Of a stretch of DNA of 64,000 nt, positions 14,995-24,205 are shown in pieces. A model generated the notes under the pieces. That model was not told the origin of the DNA. It made no database searches and saw only the letters and a list, made by a program, of their open reading frames with translations. This stretch comes from Rhodospirillales bacterium (lineage in GTDB: Bacteria > Pseudomonadota > Alphaproteobacteria > Rhodospirillales > Defluviicoccaceae). Position 1 is the first letter of the stretch, and each line of letters begins with the position of its first letter. The stretch spans positions 1 to 64,000 of the forward strand of contig JADJRE010000001.1 in the NCBI GenBank assembly GCA_016712375.1. Reading direction: 5' to 3'. Made by a program: the position numbers and the translations under genes.

Positions 14995-16942
14995 TCAAGA
15001 CCCCACCACGCCCCCTCCTCCTGACGATCACCTGCAGCGACGGCCGCGGCGGCATGCCCGGCTGAAAGTCGGGCCAGCGGGTCGATGGCGCATCAAAGGT
15101 CGAGCCTGGGGTATCGCCCGGATGCTGTATGGCGGCGAAATAAGCAGTGTCGTCCGAGTTAAGTTCCGGACCGCACAATTCGGCGCCCAACGGGGTACGA
15201 TAGAAATGCCGCGTTCGCGCCCGATCGGGCCCCTGCGTCTCGGCGACGTAGGCACCATCGGCGAGCCCGAAGCGGGGCATGCCGTCGGTGGCGATCCAGA
15301 TTCGTCCCTGCTTATCGAATGCCACGTTGTCCGGCGCCGACAGCCAGCCGTTCTCGGTGACGCCCTCGCCGTATCGGGCGGCGTCCTCCGGCTTCGCCGG
15401 ATTCCCCGCCTTCAGAAAGATCTCCCAGCGATATTCGGCAGCGGCATGGTCGCGCTCCGCCGCACTGCCGCCGGGCGGGATCAGTTCGATGATGTGCCCG
15501 TGCGGGTTGGGACCGCGTGGATTGACGGCGTCGATCTTACCGACCTCGCGCTTCTCGTTGAAGGTCAGCGCGACGTAGACGATGCCGGTAGCCGGGTTGG
15601 TCTCGACATCTTCCGGCCGATCCATCGGCGTCGCCCCCAGCAGGTCGGCGGCGCGACGGGTTTCGATCAACACATCGGCCTGGCTGCCGAAGCCATTTTC
15701 GGCGGTTAATGGCCCCTGGCCGAACACTAACGGCAACCAGGTCAACCGCCCATCGTCGTGGAACTTGGCAACCGCCAGCGCGCCCTTATCGAGCAGATCA
15801 CCGTTCGCCTTGCCGGCAGTGGGATCAAACCGTCCTTCGCTGACGTAGCGATAGATGTAATCGAAACGCTCGTCATCGCCGCTGTACGCAACAACTCGTC
15901 CATCCCTGTTGAGAACGGTTGTCGCACCTTCGTGCTTGAAGCGCCCGAGCGCTGTCCGCTTCACCGGCACCGAGCTTGAATCATACGGATCGACTTCGAC
16001 CATCCAGCCGAACTTGTTCGCCTCGTGCGTGTCCTTCTCGACGTCGAAGCGCTCGTAGTAGCGATACCAGGCGTGCCGCGGAACAGGCTTGAAGCCGAGC
16101 CGCTTCAGGTTGCGGGCCTCGGAGGTCTTCTCCGGATCGCCGCCGAAGTAGAGATTAAAGTTTTCTTCCGCTATCAACACCGTCCCCCATGGGGTTTTGC
16201 CGCCGGCGCAGTTGTTGAGCGTGCCAACGACTTTCGTGCCGGTGGGATCCGAGTTGGTCTTCAGTCGCTCATGCCCGGCAGCCGGGCCGGAAAAGCGGCA
16301 CTCGGTGGCGAGTGTGGTAATCCGCCGGTTGTATGGGCTGCCCGCCACGACTTTCCAGGAATTCGATGCATCCTCGCGCCGGATCTCGACGATGCCATGA
16401 CCATGCGCGGCCATCTCGATGGCGCACTGCTCCTTGGTCACCTTGTCGATCTCACCGTCCTTCGGCCGGGAACATCAGGTGCGCGTCGGTGTACTCGAAA
16501 TTGACACAGCAGGCCTCGGCCGGCACTGCCGGAACCGGCAGGAAGCGGCATCCAGCCGACATAGTCGTTGTTGTAGCCCCACTGCTTTGCCTGCTTCTCC
16601 GCCGTCTGCGCAGGGATCGAAGTCGGGTGCACCTGTCTCCAGGGGATCGCCCCAGCGGATCAACGTCTGCGCCTCGTAGCCTTCGGCAACGGCGTGCGTC
16701 TCGGTATTGCCGTGCGGCACCTCGCGGAACTCGAGGGCGGCCGCCGTCGCCTGCCCCGCCAAGCCGACGGCGCCAAGCGGCGCCAGCGTCGCAAGTGCTG
16801 CCACCGCCGTCAGCCCGCAGATCGCCTCGCGACGGCTATACCGCGATCGCGCCAAAATGACGTCACCGATGGTGGGAGCAAGCAGCGGGTTGCTACACTC
16901 GTCGTGGCTTAAGGATTTCTCGGTCAGGTCGATATTGCGCAT
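14995..16942 (-). pseudogene. phoX: PhoX-type alkaline phosphatase, four frameshifts
   Basis: PhoX is a secreted Ca/Fe-dependent phosphatase exported by Tat. The N-terminus (MRNIDLTEKS, then SRYSRREAICGLTAVAALATLAPL) carries a twin-Arg signal. The body shows YNNDYVGWMPLP, TKEQCAIEMAAHGHGIVEI, TLNNCAGGKTPWGTVLIAEENF, DRPEDVETNPATG, ENGWLSAPDNVAFDKQGRIW and STFDAPSTRWPDF, all typical of PhoX. The coding frame changes near 16608-16614, 16503-16508 and 16459-16463, and again near 15010-15016 in a G-run. Correcting the last gives the usual GGVVGS end with TGA at 14995-14997. All core motifs are intact, so sequencing error is likely. PhoX normally responds to phosphate starvation; I saw no clear Pho box. 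Confidence 0.85.
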
Positions 16943-17232
16943 GAAATGGTCCCTCGTTCTCTGCTTGCACCCGCTCAGGCCGCAGAAGGATCGGAAGACG
17001 GCCACAGAGTAATTAGCATCAACTGCGGCACCTTCGACGATGGCAGAATTAAGTTTTGATGACACTCGAGAGCTGGGTCTAAGAGACCCATATGCCCGAT
17101 TCAGCCTCGCCGTTCGGTAGAACGGCAGGCGGGCAATTGACTGCAACGGCGATTGCCTGGGGCGATTGGATGGGGCACGATCAGCGCCTCCTTCGCTGCA
17201 TAACGCTTGGCACCCGCCTCTGAGAGACCTCT

Positions 17233-19021
17233 ATGACCGATTATCGCGCTCCTCTCGACGACATGCGGTTCGTCATCCGTGAAATCGCCGACCTGCCGGC
17301 GTTGCAGGCTCTTCCCGGTTTCGAAGAGATCGGCGACGATCTGGTTGATGCCGTGCTGGAAGAGGCCGGACGTTTCGCTACGGAAGTGCTGGCGCCGATC
17401 AACGTGTCCGGTGATCGGCAGGGCAGTGTCCTCGAAAACGGTGTGGTGCGGGTTCCGGAAGGCTTCGCCGACGCCTGGCGGCAATTTGTTGACGGCGGCT
17501 GGAACGGCCTGGCGCTGCCGGCGGAGCATGGTGGCCAGGAGCTGCCATGCCTGCTGTCAACAGCCGTCAGCGAGATGTGGAACGCCGCCAACATGGCTTT
17601 TGCACTGTGCCCGCTGCTTACGCAGTCGGCGGCCGAAATGTTGGTGCACCACGGAGACGCGGCGACCTGCGCGGCGTATCTGCCAAAGCTCGTTTCCGGC
17701 GAATGGACGGGGACAATGCTGCTGACCGAACCTCAAGCAGGATCTGACCTCGGCCGGGTTCGCACGCGAGCGGTGCACGACGGAACAAATTGGCGAATCA
17801 GCGGCCAGAAGATCTTCATCACCTTTGGCGAGCACGACATGGCGCCGAATATCCTGCACGCCGTGCTGGCCCGCACGCCGGGCGCCCCCGAGGGCGTCAA
17901 GGGTCTTTCGCTGTTCCTGGTCCCGAAGTTCCTGCCGGACGCCGAGGGCAGGCTCAGCATTCGCAACGACGTTCGCTGCGTGTCGCTCGAGCACAAGCTG
18001 GGAATCCGGGCAAGCCCGACGGCTGTGCTCGCCTTCGGCGACGATCAGGGGGCCATTGGATACCTGATCGGCGTTGAGAACCGCGGCCTCGATGTGATGT
18101 TCACAATGATGAACCACGCCCGCCTCGCCGTGGGAGTGGAGGGGGTCGGCATTGCCAGCCGCGCTTACCAGCAAGCACGGGGTTATGCTTTCGAGCGGGT
18201 ACAAGGCCGGCTGCTTGGCAGCAGCGACCCGCAGGCGTTGACCATCATCCATCATCCGGACGTGCAGCGGATGCTGCTGACGATGAAGGCTTGCAGCGAG
18301 GGGGCGCGAGCTCGCCTACTTCACGGCGGCGGCGCTCGATATGTCGCGTCGCCATCCGGATCCGCTGATCCGCGCCCGACAGCAGCGGCGGGTCGACCTG
18401 TTGACACCGGTCGTCAAGGCCTGGTGCACCGATGCCGGCATTGATGTCGCCAACACCGCCATCCAGGTTTACGGCGGGATGGGCTACATCGAAGAGAGTG
18501 GCGTGCCGCAATTGCTGCGCGACGCTCGCATTGCCGCCATCTACGAGGGCACCAACGGTATTCAGGCGATGGATCTTGTCGGCCGCAAGGTGGCGGGCGA
18601 CAACGGGGTGGCGGTGGCGGACCTGCTCACCGAAATAGACGCTTTCGCCGCGGCGTGTGAGGACGACGAGCCCGCGGACGCCAAGGCTATTCGCCGACGG
18701 CTGGCTGAGGCCGCCGCCGAACTCGCCGACGCCACGCGGTGGCTGCTGCGCACCTATACCGAAAATCCACGCCGGGTGGCGGCCGGTGCGGTGTTCTACC
18801 TGCGTCTGCTCGGCGACATCACCGCTGGCTGGTTACTGGCAATGTCTGCGCGAAAAGCGGTCGGTGGCGGGGGCGCGGTGGCGCCGGATTTCGCCGAGGC
18901 GAAGCGGCGATGCGCTCGCTGTTTCGCTGACACCCGCCTCGCCGAAGCGTCTGTACTGCGCAGGCAATTCGTCGCCGCGGGCGAAGCGCTGCACGAGCTC
19001 GATCCGGAGCGCCATCTCTGA
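17233..19021 (+). CDS. Acyl-CoA dehydrogenase (DmdC/long four-domain type), one frameshift
   Basis: An FAD flavoenzyme of about 596 residues, the length of the DmdC-like branch rather than the 380-residue classical type. The motifs TGTMLLTEPQAGSDLGRVRTRA, RISGQKIFITFGEHD and HKLGIRASPTAVLAF lie in the first frame. IQVYGGMGYIEESGVPQLLRD and RIAAIYEGTNGIQAMDLVGRK, including the catalytic-base region, lie in the second. The frame changes at about 18300-18315 (CGAGGGGGCGCGAG), where one base must be changed to read ELAYFTAAALDMSRRHPDP. It acts with electron-transfer flavoprotein, and etfAB lie elsewhere in the window. The substrate could be 3-methylmercaptopropionyl-CoA or another medium/long acyl-CoA. 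Confidence 0.88.
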
Positions 19022-19085
19022 CTCCACCACGGCCCTGGCCAACGGTGGACTTGCAGGAGGACGACCGCTTCGCTTAGGGAAGCGC

Positions 19086-19903
19086 ATGAGTGGCGTAGAT
19101 AGAAGAGCTGGGAGCAAGACCGCTGGTAGAGACAATCCACCCGGTCCATCTCGTCGGCGCCGGTCCGGGCGATCCGGAACTGCTGACCTTGAAAGCGCTG
19201 CGCGTCCTGCAGGCGGCCGACGTCGTTGTGTACGACAAGCTTGTAGCGGACGCCATTTTGGCGCTGATCCCGACGGGAGCGACGCGCATCTTTGCCGGCA
19301 AGGTCGCCCGCAACCATCATATGCCGCAGCCGGAGATCAACGCGCTGCTGATCAGCCTGGCGCGCAGCGGCCGCAGGGTCGTCCGCCTGAAGGGCGGTGA
19401 TCCTTTCCTGTTCGGCCGCGGTGGCGAGGAGGCGGAAGCGCTGGCCCGGCACGGGCTGCCGTTCGTCGTCGTCCCCGGCGTCACCTCGGCGTCCGGCTGC
19501 AGCGCCTACGCCGGCATCCCGCTTACGCATCGCGGACTGGCCCACGGTGTCCGCTTCGTCACCGGCCACACCCAGGACGAGGACGGCAGTCTCGACCTCA
19601 ACTGGGCGAGCTTGGCCGACCCGGACACGACGCTGATCGTCTACATGGGGCGAACCAACGCCGAGCAGATCGCCGAACAGCTGATCGCCCATGGTCTGCC
19701 GGCAGATACACCGGCCGCCGCCATCGTCAACGGCACCAGGCCGGAGCAGCAAACGCTGTTGTCGACGCTCGCCGGCCTGCCCGAGCGTGTCGCGACGGCC
19801 TGGACAGGCCGCGACGCTGCTGGTGATCGGAAGGGTGGTGGCGTTGGCGGATGCTCTGGCCTGGCGGGGGCCGCACGCTCGCCAGCCGGCTGGGACGGGC
19901 TAA
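19086..19903 (+). CDS. cobA: Uroporphyrinogen-III C-methyltransferase, two frameshifts
   Basis: The SAM-dependent enzyme methylates uroporphyrinogen III at C-2 and C-7 to precorrin-2, for siroheme or cobalamin. The motifs VHLVGAGPGDPELLTLKA, VVYDKLV, VVRLKGGDPFLFGRGGEEAE, VVPGVTSASGCSAYAGIPLTHRG and YMGRTNAEQIAEQLI are all present. The printed frame has no ATG; MSGVDRRAG at 19086 in another frame is the likely start, so one base is off near 19110-19140. At about 19795-19805 a second shift separates LPERVATA from TLLVIGRVVALADALAWRGP, which ends at 19903. It lacks the CysG dehydrogenase/chelatase domain. The convergent EamA gene overlaps its end by 4 bases. Confidence 0.88.
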
Positions 19904-20853
19904 GCGGCAGGGCGGGGCGACCGGCCCGCTAGGTGCCGGCGAGTGCCGCGCCGCGCCAGGACGATGCCGGCAAGGATAACGATGGCGCCTGCTCCCTGCC
20001 ACGCGCTGATCGGCTCGGCCAGCAGCAGCCACGCCAGCACCGCCGCTAATGCCGGCTGCAGCAGCAGCCCGACGGACGAAAATGCTGCCGGCAGATGCGC
20101 CAGCGCATAGGCGATCAGACTCTGGCCGAGGGCGTGGCTGAACAGTCCAAGTGCGAGCAAAACCGCCCAGCCGCGCGCCGTCTCCGGGATCAGGCTCTCA
20201 CGCGACGCGAGCGCCACTGGCAGCAGCGCGACACAGGTCGCCAGCCCGCTCCAAGCCATGATCCGCGCCGTGCCGTGCCGCGCACGAAGTCGGCCAACGC
20301 AGACGATGTAGCCCGCGTAGAACAGTGCCGTCGCGAGCGCTAGCGCGTCGCCCAGCAGGTGGCGGGGACCGAGATCGAGGCTTTCCCCCATCAACACGAC
20401 AGCGCCGGAGATTGCGATCGCCATTCCGGCGAGGAACAGCTTCGAAAATTTTTCACCGAAAAGCAGGAAACCCGCGAGCGTCACAAACACCGGTGCGAAG
20501 TTCGGCAACAGCGTTGCGTTGGCGACCGAGGTCAGCCGCAACGACCAGTGCCATAGGGCGAGATCGCCGGCGAAAAACAACCCGGCCAGGATGAAGCCGA
20601 TGCGGTCGGCGGGCGCACCCTGATGCTTGGAACTTGATTGGCCGCGCTGTTGGATCGCGTACCACAACCACAGCACCGGCAGCGAGAACGCCAGCCGCCA
20701 GAATGCCGTCGCCGTCGGCCCCAGCTCGCTGAGGCGAACGAAGATGGGAGCAAAAGCGATCGCTGCCGCTCCCAGCAGCAGCGCTGCAATCGCCAGGCGA
20801 GCGTTGCGCGCCGATTGGGCTGAGTCATCGACAGCGCTTCGCACGGAGGACAT
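19900..20853 (-). CDS. EamA/DMT-family transporter
   Basis: A ten-helix inner-membrane protein with two EamA repeats. The first begins AIAALLLGAAAIAFAPIFVR and the second after HLLGDALALATALFYAGYIV. The ends of the repeats (FAPVFVTLAGFLLFGEKFS and LLQPALAAVLAWLLLAEPIS) show the typical Pro and Glu positions. I chose MSSVRSAVDD at 20853; the frame to 21045 runs through sequence with no membrane character. The substrate is unknown; relatives export amino acids or metabolites. Confidence 0.85.
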   Translation of the reverse strand: MSSVRSAVDDSAQSARNARLAIAALLLGAAAIAFAPIFVRLSELGPTATAFWRLAFSLPVLWLWYAIQQRGQSSSKHQGAPADRIGFILAGLFFAGDLALWHWSLRLTSVANATLLPNFAPVFVTLAGFLLFGEKFSKLFLAGMAIAISGAVVLMGESLDLGPRHLLGDALALATALFYAGYIVCVGRLRARHGTARIMAWSGLATCVALLPVALASRESLIPETARGWAVLLALGLFSHALGQSLIAYALAHLPAAFSSVGLLLQPALAAVLAWLLLAEPISAWQGAGAIVILAGIVLARRGTRRHLAGRSPRPAA

Positions 20854-20995
20854 GCGCGCGTAGTATAGGGGTTTGCCGACCAGCACCAGCATTCGCGGGG
20901 GCGTTGCGCGACCAGAATTGATGACGACCCATCCGGGCAGCCAGATGAACTCGCCCTCCAGGCCGCGGCAATGCCGCTCTTCTGCCGAACGGCCG

Positions 20996-21778
20996 ATGAC
21001 GGCACTCATTGGACCCGATGATCCGCCACCGTTCATGCTGGTCAATCCCGAAGCGCCCCGGCCGATCCTGCTGGTTTGCGATCACGCCAGCCGCACGATT
21101 CCGCGTGCTCTGGCGAGCCTCGGCCTCGACGACATGTCGCTTCGCCGCCACATCGCTTGGGACATTGGCGCTGGCGAACTCACCCGCCGGCTGGCCGACC
21201 GGCTGGACGCGCCGGCCGTTCTGGCCGGGTATTCGCGGCTGGTCATCGACCTCAACCGGCAGCCGGGCGATCCGCAATCGATCCTGGCGGCGAGCGACGG
21301 TATCGTCGTCCCTGGTAATGTCGGGCTCGCGCCGGCGGCACAGGAAGCGCGCGCCGAGGCCTTCCACTGGCCCTACCATCACGCCGTCGATCAGGCCTTC
21401 GCCCGGCTGCGCCGCGCCGGGCCGGAGCCGCTGTTCTTTTCGGTGCATACCTTTACGCCTTCCCTCGGCGGCGAGGACCGCAAGTGGAACCTCGGTGTGC
21501 TGTGGAACCGTGATCCGCGCATCGCCGTGCCGCTCATCGAGATCCTGCGGGAGACCGCCGGCCTGCGCGTCGGCGATAACGAGCCGTACTCCGGCAAGGA
21601 CATCGCCTACACGCTGAACCTGCACGCCGGCGCCGCCGGACTTGCCCACTGCGCCATCGAGGTCAGACAGGACCACTGCGAGAGCGAGTCCGACCTGGAG
21701 CGCTTCACCGATCTCCTGTCCAGCGCGTTGGATCGGATCCTCGCGATGCCCAACGTGCATCGCATTGAGCAGTTCTGA
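20996..21778 (+). CDS. N-formylglutamate amidohydrolase family protein
   Basis: Hydrolyses an N-formyl or related amide, classically N-formylglutamate to formate and glutamate at the end of histidine breakdown. The zinc-hydrolase motifs are PRPILLVCDHASRTIPRALA near the N-terminus, HIAWDIGAGELTRRLADRL, YSRLVIDLNRQPGDP, VHTFTPSLGGEDRKWNLGVL and YTLNLHAGAAGLAHCAIEVRQD. I chose MTALIGPDD at 20996; the longer frame from 20873 overlaps the promoter side of the divergent EamA gene. Only 8 bases separate it from the GCS2-type ligase, so the two are probably cotranscribed. No other hut genes are present, so the true substrate is open. Confidence 0.87.
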   Translation: MTALIGPDDPPPFMLVNPEAPRPILLVCDHASRTIPRALASLGLDDMSLRRHIAWDIGAGELTRRLADRLDAPAVLAGYSRLVIDLNRQPGDPQSILAASDGIVVPGNVGLAPAAQEARAEAFHWPYHHAVDQAFARLRRAGPEPLFFSVHTFTPSLGGEDRKWNLGVLWNRDPRIAVPLIEILRETAGLRVGDNEPYSGKDIAYTLNLHAGAAGLAHCAIEVRQDHCESESDLERFTDLLSSALDRILAMPNVHRIEQF

Positions 21779-21786
21779 GGCCTCCG

Positions 21787-22926
21787 TTGACCGCCGGCGC
21801 AGCACCAGCGCTCACCCTCGGCATCGAAGAGGAGTACTTGCTGGTCGACCGCGACAGCCGCGACGTCGTCACCGAGCCGCCGGCCGAGGTGCTGGAGCAA
21901 TGCCGGGCTCGCACCGACGATCTGGTCCGCCCGGAATTCCTCACCTCGCAGATCGAGGTCGGCACCCCGGTCTGCCGCGACATCAAGCATGCACGCGCCG
22001 AGCTGGCGGGTCTGCGCCACACCGTTGCCGAGGTGGCGGCTGCGTACGGCATGGCCCCGATCGCCGCCTCGACGCACCCGTTCTCCGAATGGAAGCAGCA
22101 GAAGCACACCGACCGGCAGCGCTACCACACGCTCGCCCGCGACATGCAGGCGGTGGCGCGCCGTCTGCTGATCTGCGGGATGCACGTGCACGTCGGCCTC
22201 GACGACGACGAGTTGCGCATCGATCTGATGAACCAGGCGAGCTACTTCCTGCCGCACCTGCTGATGCTGACCACCTCGTCGCCGTTCTGGAGGGGCGAGG
22301 ACTCGGGCCTGAAATCGTATCGGGTAAGCGTCTTCGACGAGTTGCCTCGGACCGGTCTGCCGTCCCGTTTCGAATCGTGGAGTGAATATCAGCGGCACGT
22401 CGACGTGCTGGTTCGCGCAGGGCTGATCGAGGATGCCTCGATGATCTGGTGGGATATTCGGCCGTCGGCGCGTTTCCCTACACTGGAAATGCGGATCACC
22501 GACGTCTGCCCCCTCCTCGACGACGCCATCGCCGTTGCGGCGCTTTTTCAATGCGTGATCCGCATGCTGTGGCGGCTTCGCCGCGGCAACCAGCGCTGGC
22601 GCATCTACGACCGGATGCTGATCGAGGAAAATCGCTGGCGGGCCAAGCGCTACGGCATCGATGAAGGTCTTGTCGATTTCGGCAGGGGCGAGGTCGTCGG
22701 CTGCGAGGCGCTGCTCGACGAACTGATCGAACTGACCGCCGAGGATGCATCGGCTCTTGATTGTGAAGCGGAAATCCTGCATTGCCGAAAGATCATCGCG
22801 AGAGGAACAAGCGCGCACCGGCAGCTCGAGACCTATGCCTCGGCACTCGGGCGGGGATCGTCCAGCGAGCAAGCGGTTCGCGACGTGGTCGACACGCTGA
22901 TCGAGGAGACGGTGCGCGAGCTTTAG
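21787..22926 (+). CDS. Carboxylate-amine ligase, GCS2/YbdK family
   Basis: A 379-residue ATP-dependent ligase of the glutamate-cysteine ligase type 2 group. It starts with a TTG and shows LTLGIEEEYLLVDRDSRDV, VRPEFLTSQIEVGTPVCRDI, ICGMHVHVGLDDDELRIDLM, SSPFWRGEDSGLKSYR and WWDIRPSARFPTLEMRITDV, the usual family landmarks. YbdK has weak gamma-glutamylcysteine synthetase activity. The pairing with an N-formylglutamate amidohydrolase homologue suggests a shared amino-acid amide pathway, which is inference. Confidence 0.87.
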   Translation: MTAGAAPALTLGIEEEYLLVDRDSRDVVTEPPAEVLEQCRARTDDLVRPEFLTSQIEVGTPVCRDIKHARAELAGLRHTVAEVAAAYGMAPIAASTHPFSEWKQQKHTDRQRYHTLARDMQAVARRLLICGMHVHVGLDDDELRIDLMNQASYFLPHLLMLTTSSPFWRGEDSGLKSYRVSVFDELPRTGLPSRFESWSEYQRHVDVLVRAGLIEDASMIWWDIRPSARFPTLEMRITDVCPLLDDAIAVAALFQCVIRMLWRLRRGNQRWRIYDRMLIEENRWRAKRYGIDEGLVDFGRGEVVGCEALLDELIELTAEDASALDCEAEILHCRKIIARGTSAHRQLETYASALGRGSSSEQAVRDVVDTLIEETVREL

Positions 22927-22951
22927 AGAAAACCGATCTGGGAGGCAAGTC

Positions 22952-23380
22952 ATGTTCGTTTCGGAAATCCTCAAGCGCAAGGGATCGGGCGTCTGCTCCG
23001 TGACCTCGGAGCAGCCGATCGCCGAGGCGCTGGCTTTGATGGTGCAAAACCGTATCGGCGCCGTTCTCGTGCTCGACCCGACGGGCCGCATCGCCGGCAT
23101 CCTGTCGGAGCGCGACTTGGTGCGCGCCATGAACAAGAACGGCAAGACCGTGTTCGACAAGCGGGTCGGCGAGCTGATGAGGACGCCGGTGGTCACCGGC
23201 TAGGCGAAGGATCGCGTCGGCGCCATCGAGGGCATGATGACAGCGCAGCGCTTCCGCCACGTCCCGGTGGTCGAAGACGGCAAGGTCATCGGCATCGTCT
23301 CCATCGGCGACGTGGTCAAGAACCGCATCGAAGAAGCGGAAGCCGAGGTGGATGCGCTCAGGCGGTATATCGCGCTGTAA
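22952..23380 (+). CDS. Tandem CBS-domain protein interrupted by an in-frame TAG
   Basis: A ribosome binding site (GGGAGG) precedes MFVSEILKRKGSGVCSV. The first CBS domain runs through GRIAGILSERDLVRAMNKNG and VGELMRTPVVTG, then TAG at 23201-23203. The same frame continues without a shift through the second CBS domain (GMMTAQRFRHVPVVEDGKVI, GIVSIGDVVKNRIEEAEAE) to TAA at 23378-23380. The combined 142 codons equal the normal length of this two-CBS family, which binds adenine nucleotides. Relatives read VVTC followed by a polar residue at the stop position. It is either a nonsense mutation or base-call errors. Only the first domain would be made as printed. Confidence 0.8.
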
Positions 23381-23715
23381 TAGTGAGTAACCGAGGGTCG
23401 GGCGAACCGGAGGCCTATCGCCGCATGGCAATGTGCGACCGACAGCGGGTGGTTCTGCGCCAGAAATGCGCGGCAGGGATCTGCACGGCTGTCAGCAGCG
23501 TGTCGACCTCTCCGGCATAACCCGGCAGAAAAGCGCCCCGGCGTTCGTTGTCAATGACGGCGCATCACGCAGGCTTGCAAGAAGTGAACGGGAGCGAACA
23601 GGTTCAAGGGCGATGATGCGCTCATTCCGAGACCGCCGTTGTGAACAAGATCACATAGTCTCCGCCAATAAGCTCGTAAGCTTGTTCAGAGTTCAATCAA
23701 GCGGGGGCTCAAGCC
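23381..23715. other. Intergenic region with a CRP-like operator
   Basis: No gene is seen between the CBS gene and the 134-aa gene. The notable content is the perfect CRP-type palindrome at 23640-23655, described separately. Downstream of it ATAAGCTCGTAAGCTTG could contain the -10 region. Confidence 0.45.
23640..23655. promoter_or_regulatory. CRP/Clr-like binding site
   Basis: TGTGA-ACAAGA-TCACA is a perfect match to the TGTGA-N6-TCACA consensus recognised by CRP and its alphaproteobacterial relatives. It is centred about 68 bases before the ATG at 23716, a typical activator position if the leader is short. No CRP-family gene is in the window. Confidence 0.55.
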
Positions 23716-24120
23716 ATGGCAAACGGTGCAGCGGCGCAGCCAAACCTGTTCAACCTGAAGAGCGAGACGGTGACCGTCTCCTATTCTACCACCAGCATTG
23801 CAGGCGTTCCCCAGTTCAGCTATCGCGATGCCACGCGCGAGGTTACTAAGAGCGGCGACGCCATTCGCCGCGAACTGACCGAGGTCGGCACCCTGGTCAC
23901 CATCGACTTGGAAAGCATCCCCGACCTCCAAACCGTTTCGTTCAGCCTCGTCCTGCCGGCAATCAACCTCGGCCCGAACAACCAACCCGTCACGCTGCAC
24001 ACGATCTCCGTGCGGACCACTAACCACACGACGTTGGCCGGTCCGGGGCCGATCATCGGGCAGGTGCAGACCTACGAGTCGCTAGAGCTGCACGGCACGG
24101 CCCAGTACGTAACGTTCTGA
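23716..24120 (+). CDS. Hypothetical 134-residue protein behind a CRP-like site
   Basis: The ATG follows AGCGGGGGCTC and opens a protein of 134 residues without a signal peptide or membrane helix. Sequence such as SETVTVSYSTTSIAGVPQFS, GTLVTIDLESIPDLQTVSFS and HTISVRTTNHTTLAGPGP is Thr/Ser-rich and predicts an all-beta fold. It has no Cys. I do not recognise the family. It stands alone, with rel converging about 85 bases downstream. The upstream palindrome suggests cAMP-dependent control. Confidence 0.65.
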   Translation: MANGAAAQPNLFNLKSETVTVSYSTTSIAGVPQFSYRDATREVTKSGDAIRRELTEVGTLVTIDLESIPDLQTVSFSLVLPAINLGPNNQPVTLHTISVRTTNHTTLAGPGPIIGQVQTYESLELHGTAQYVTF

Positions 24121-24205
24121 GCGGCAGTCACCAGCGCGTTCGAGAACAAACCGGTCCAACCGCGGCGGATCGGCCGAAACGGCGCCGCAACGCCGAGGCC
24201 GCCGC

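Noticed and set aside
21607..23196. A 529-codon minus-strand frame over the GCS2-type ligase
   Set aside because: Shadow of the plus-strand genes; no domain features and an improbable composition.
22952..23380. TAG in the CBS gene as recoding (pyrrolysine or programmed readthrough)
   Set aside because: No supporting element or pyrrolysine gene is visible, and the position falls in a linker rather than an active site. A mutation or base error is simpler.
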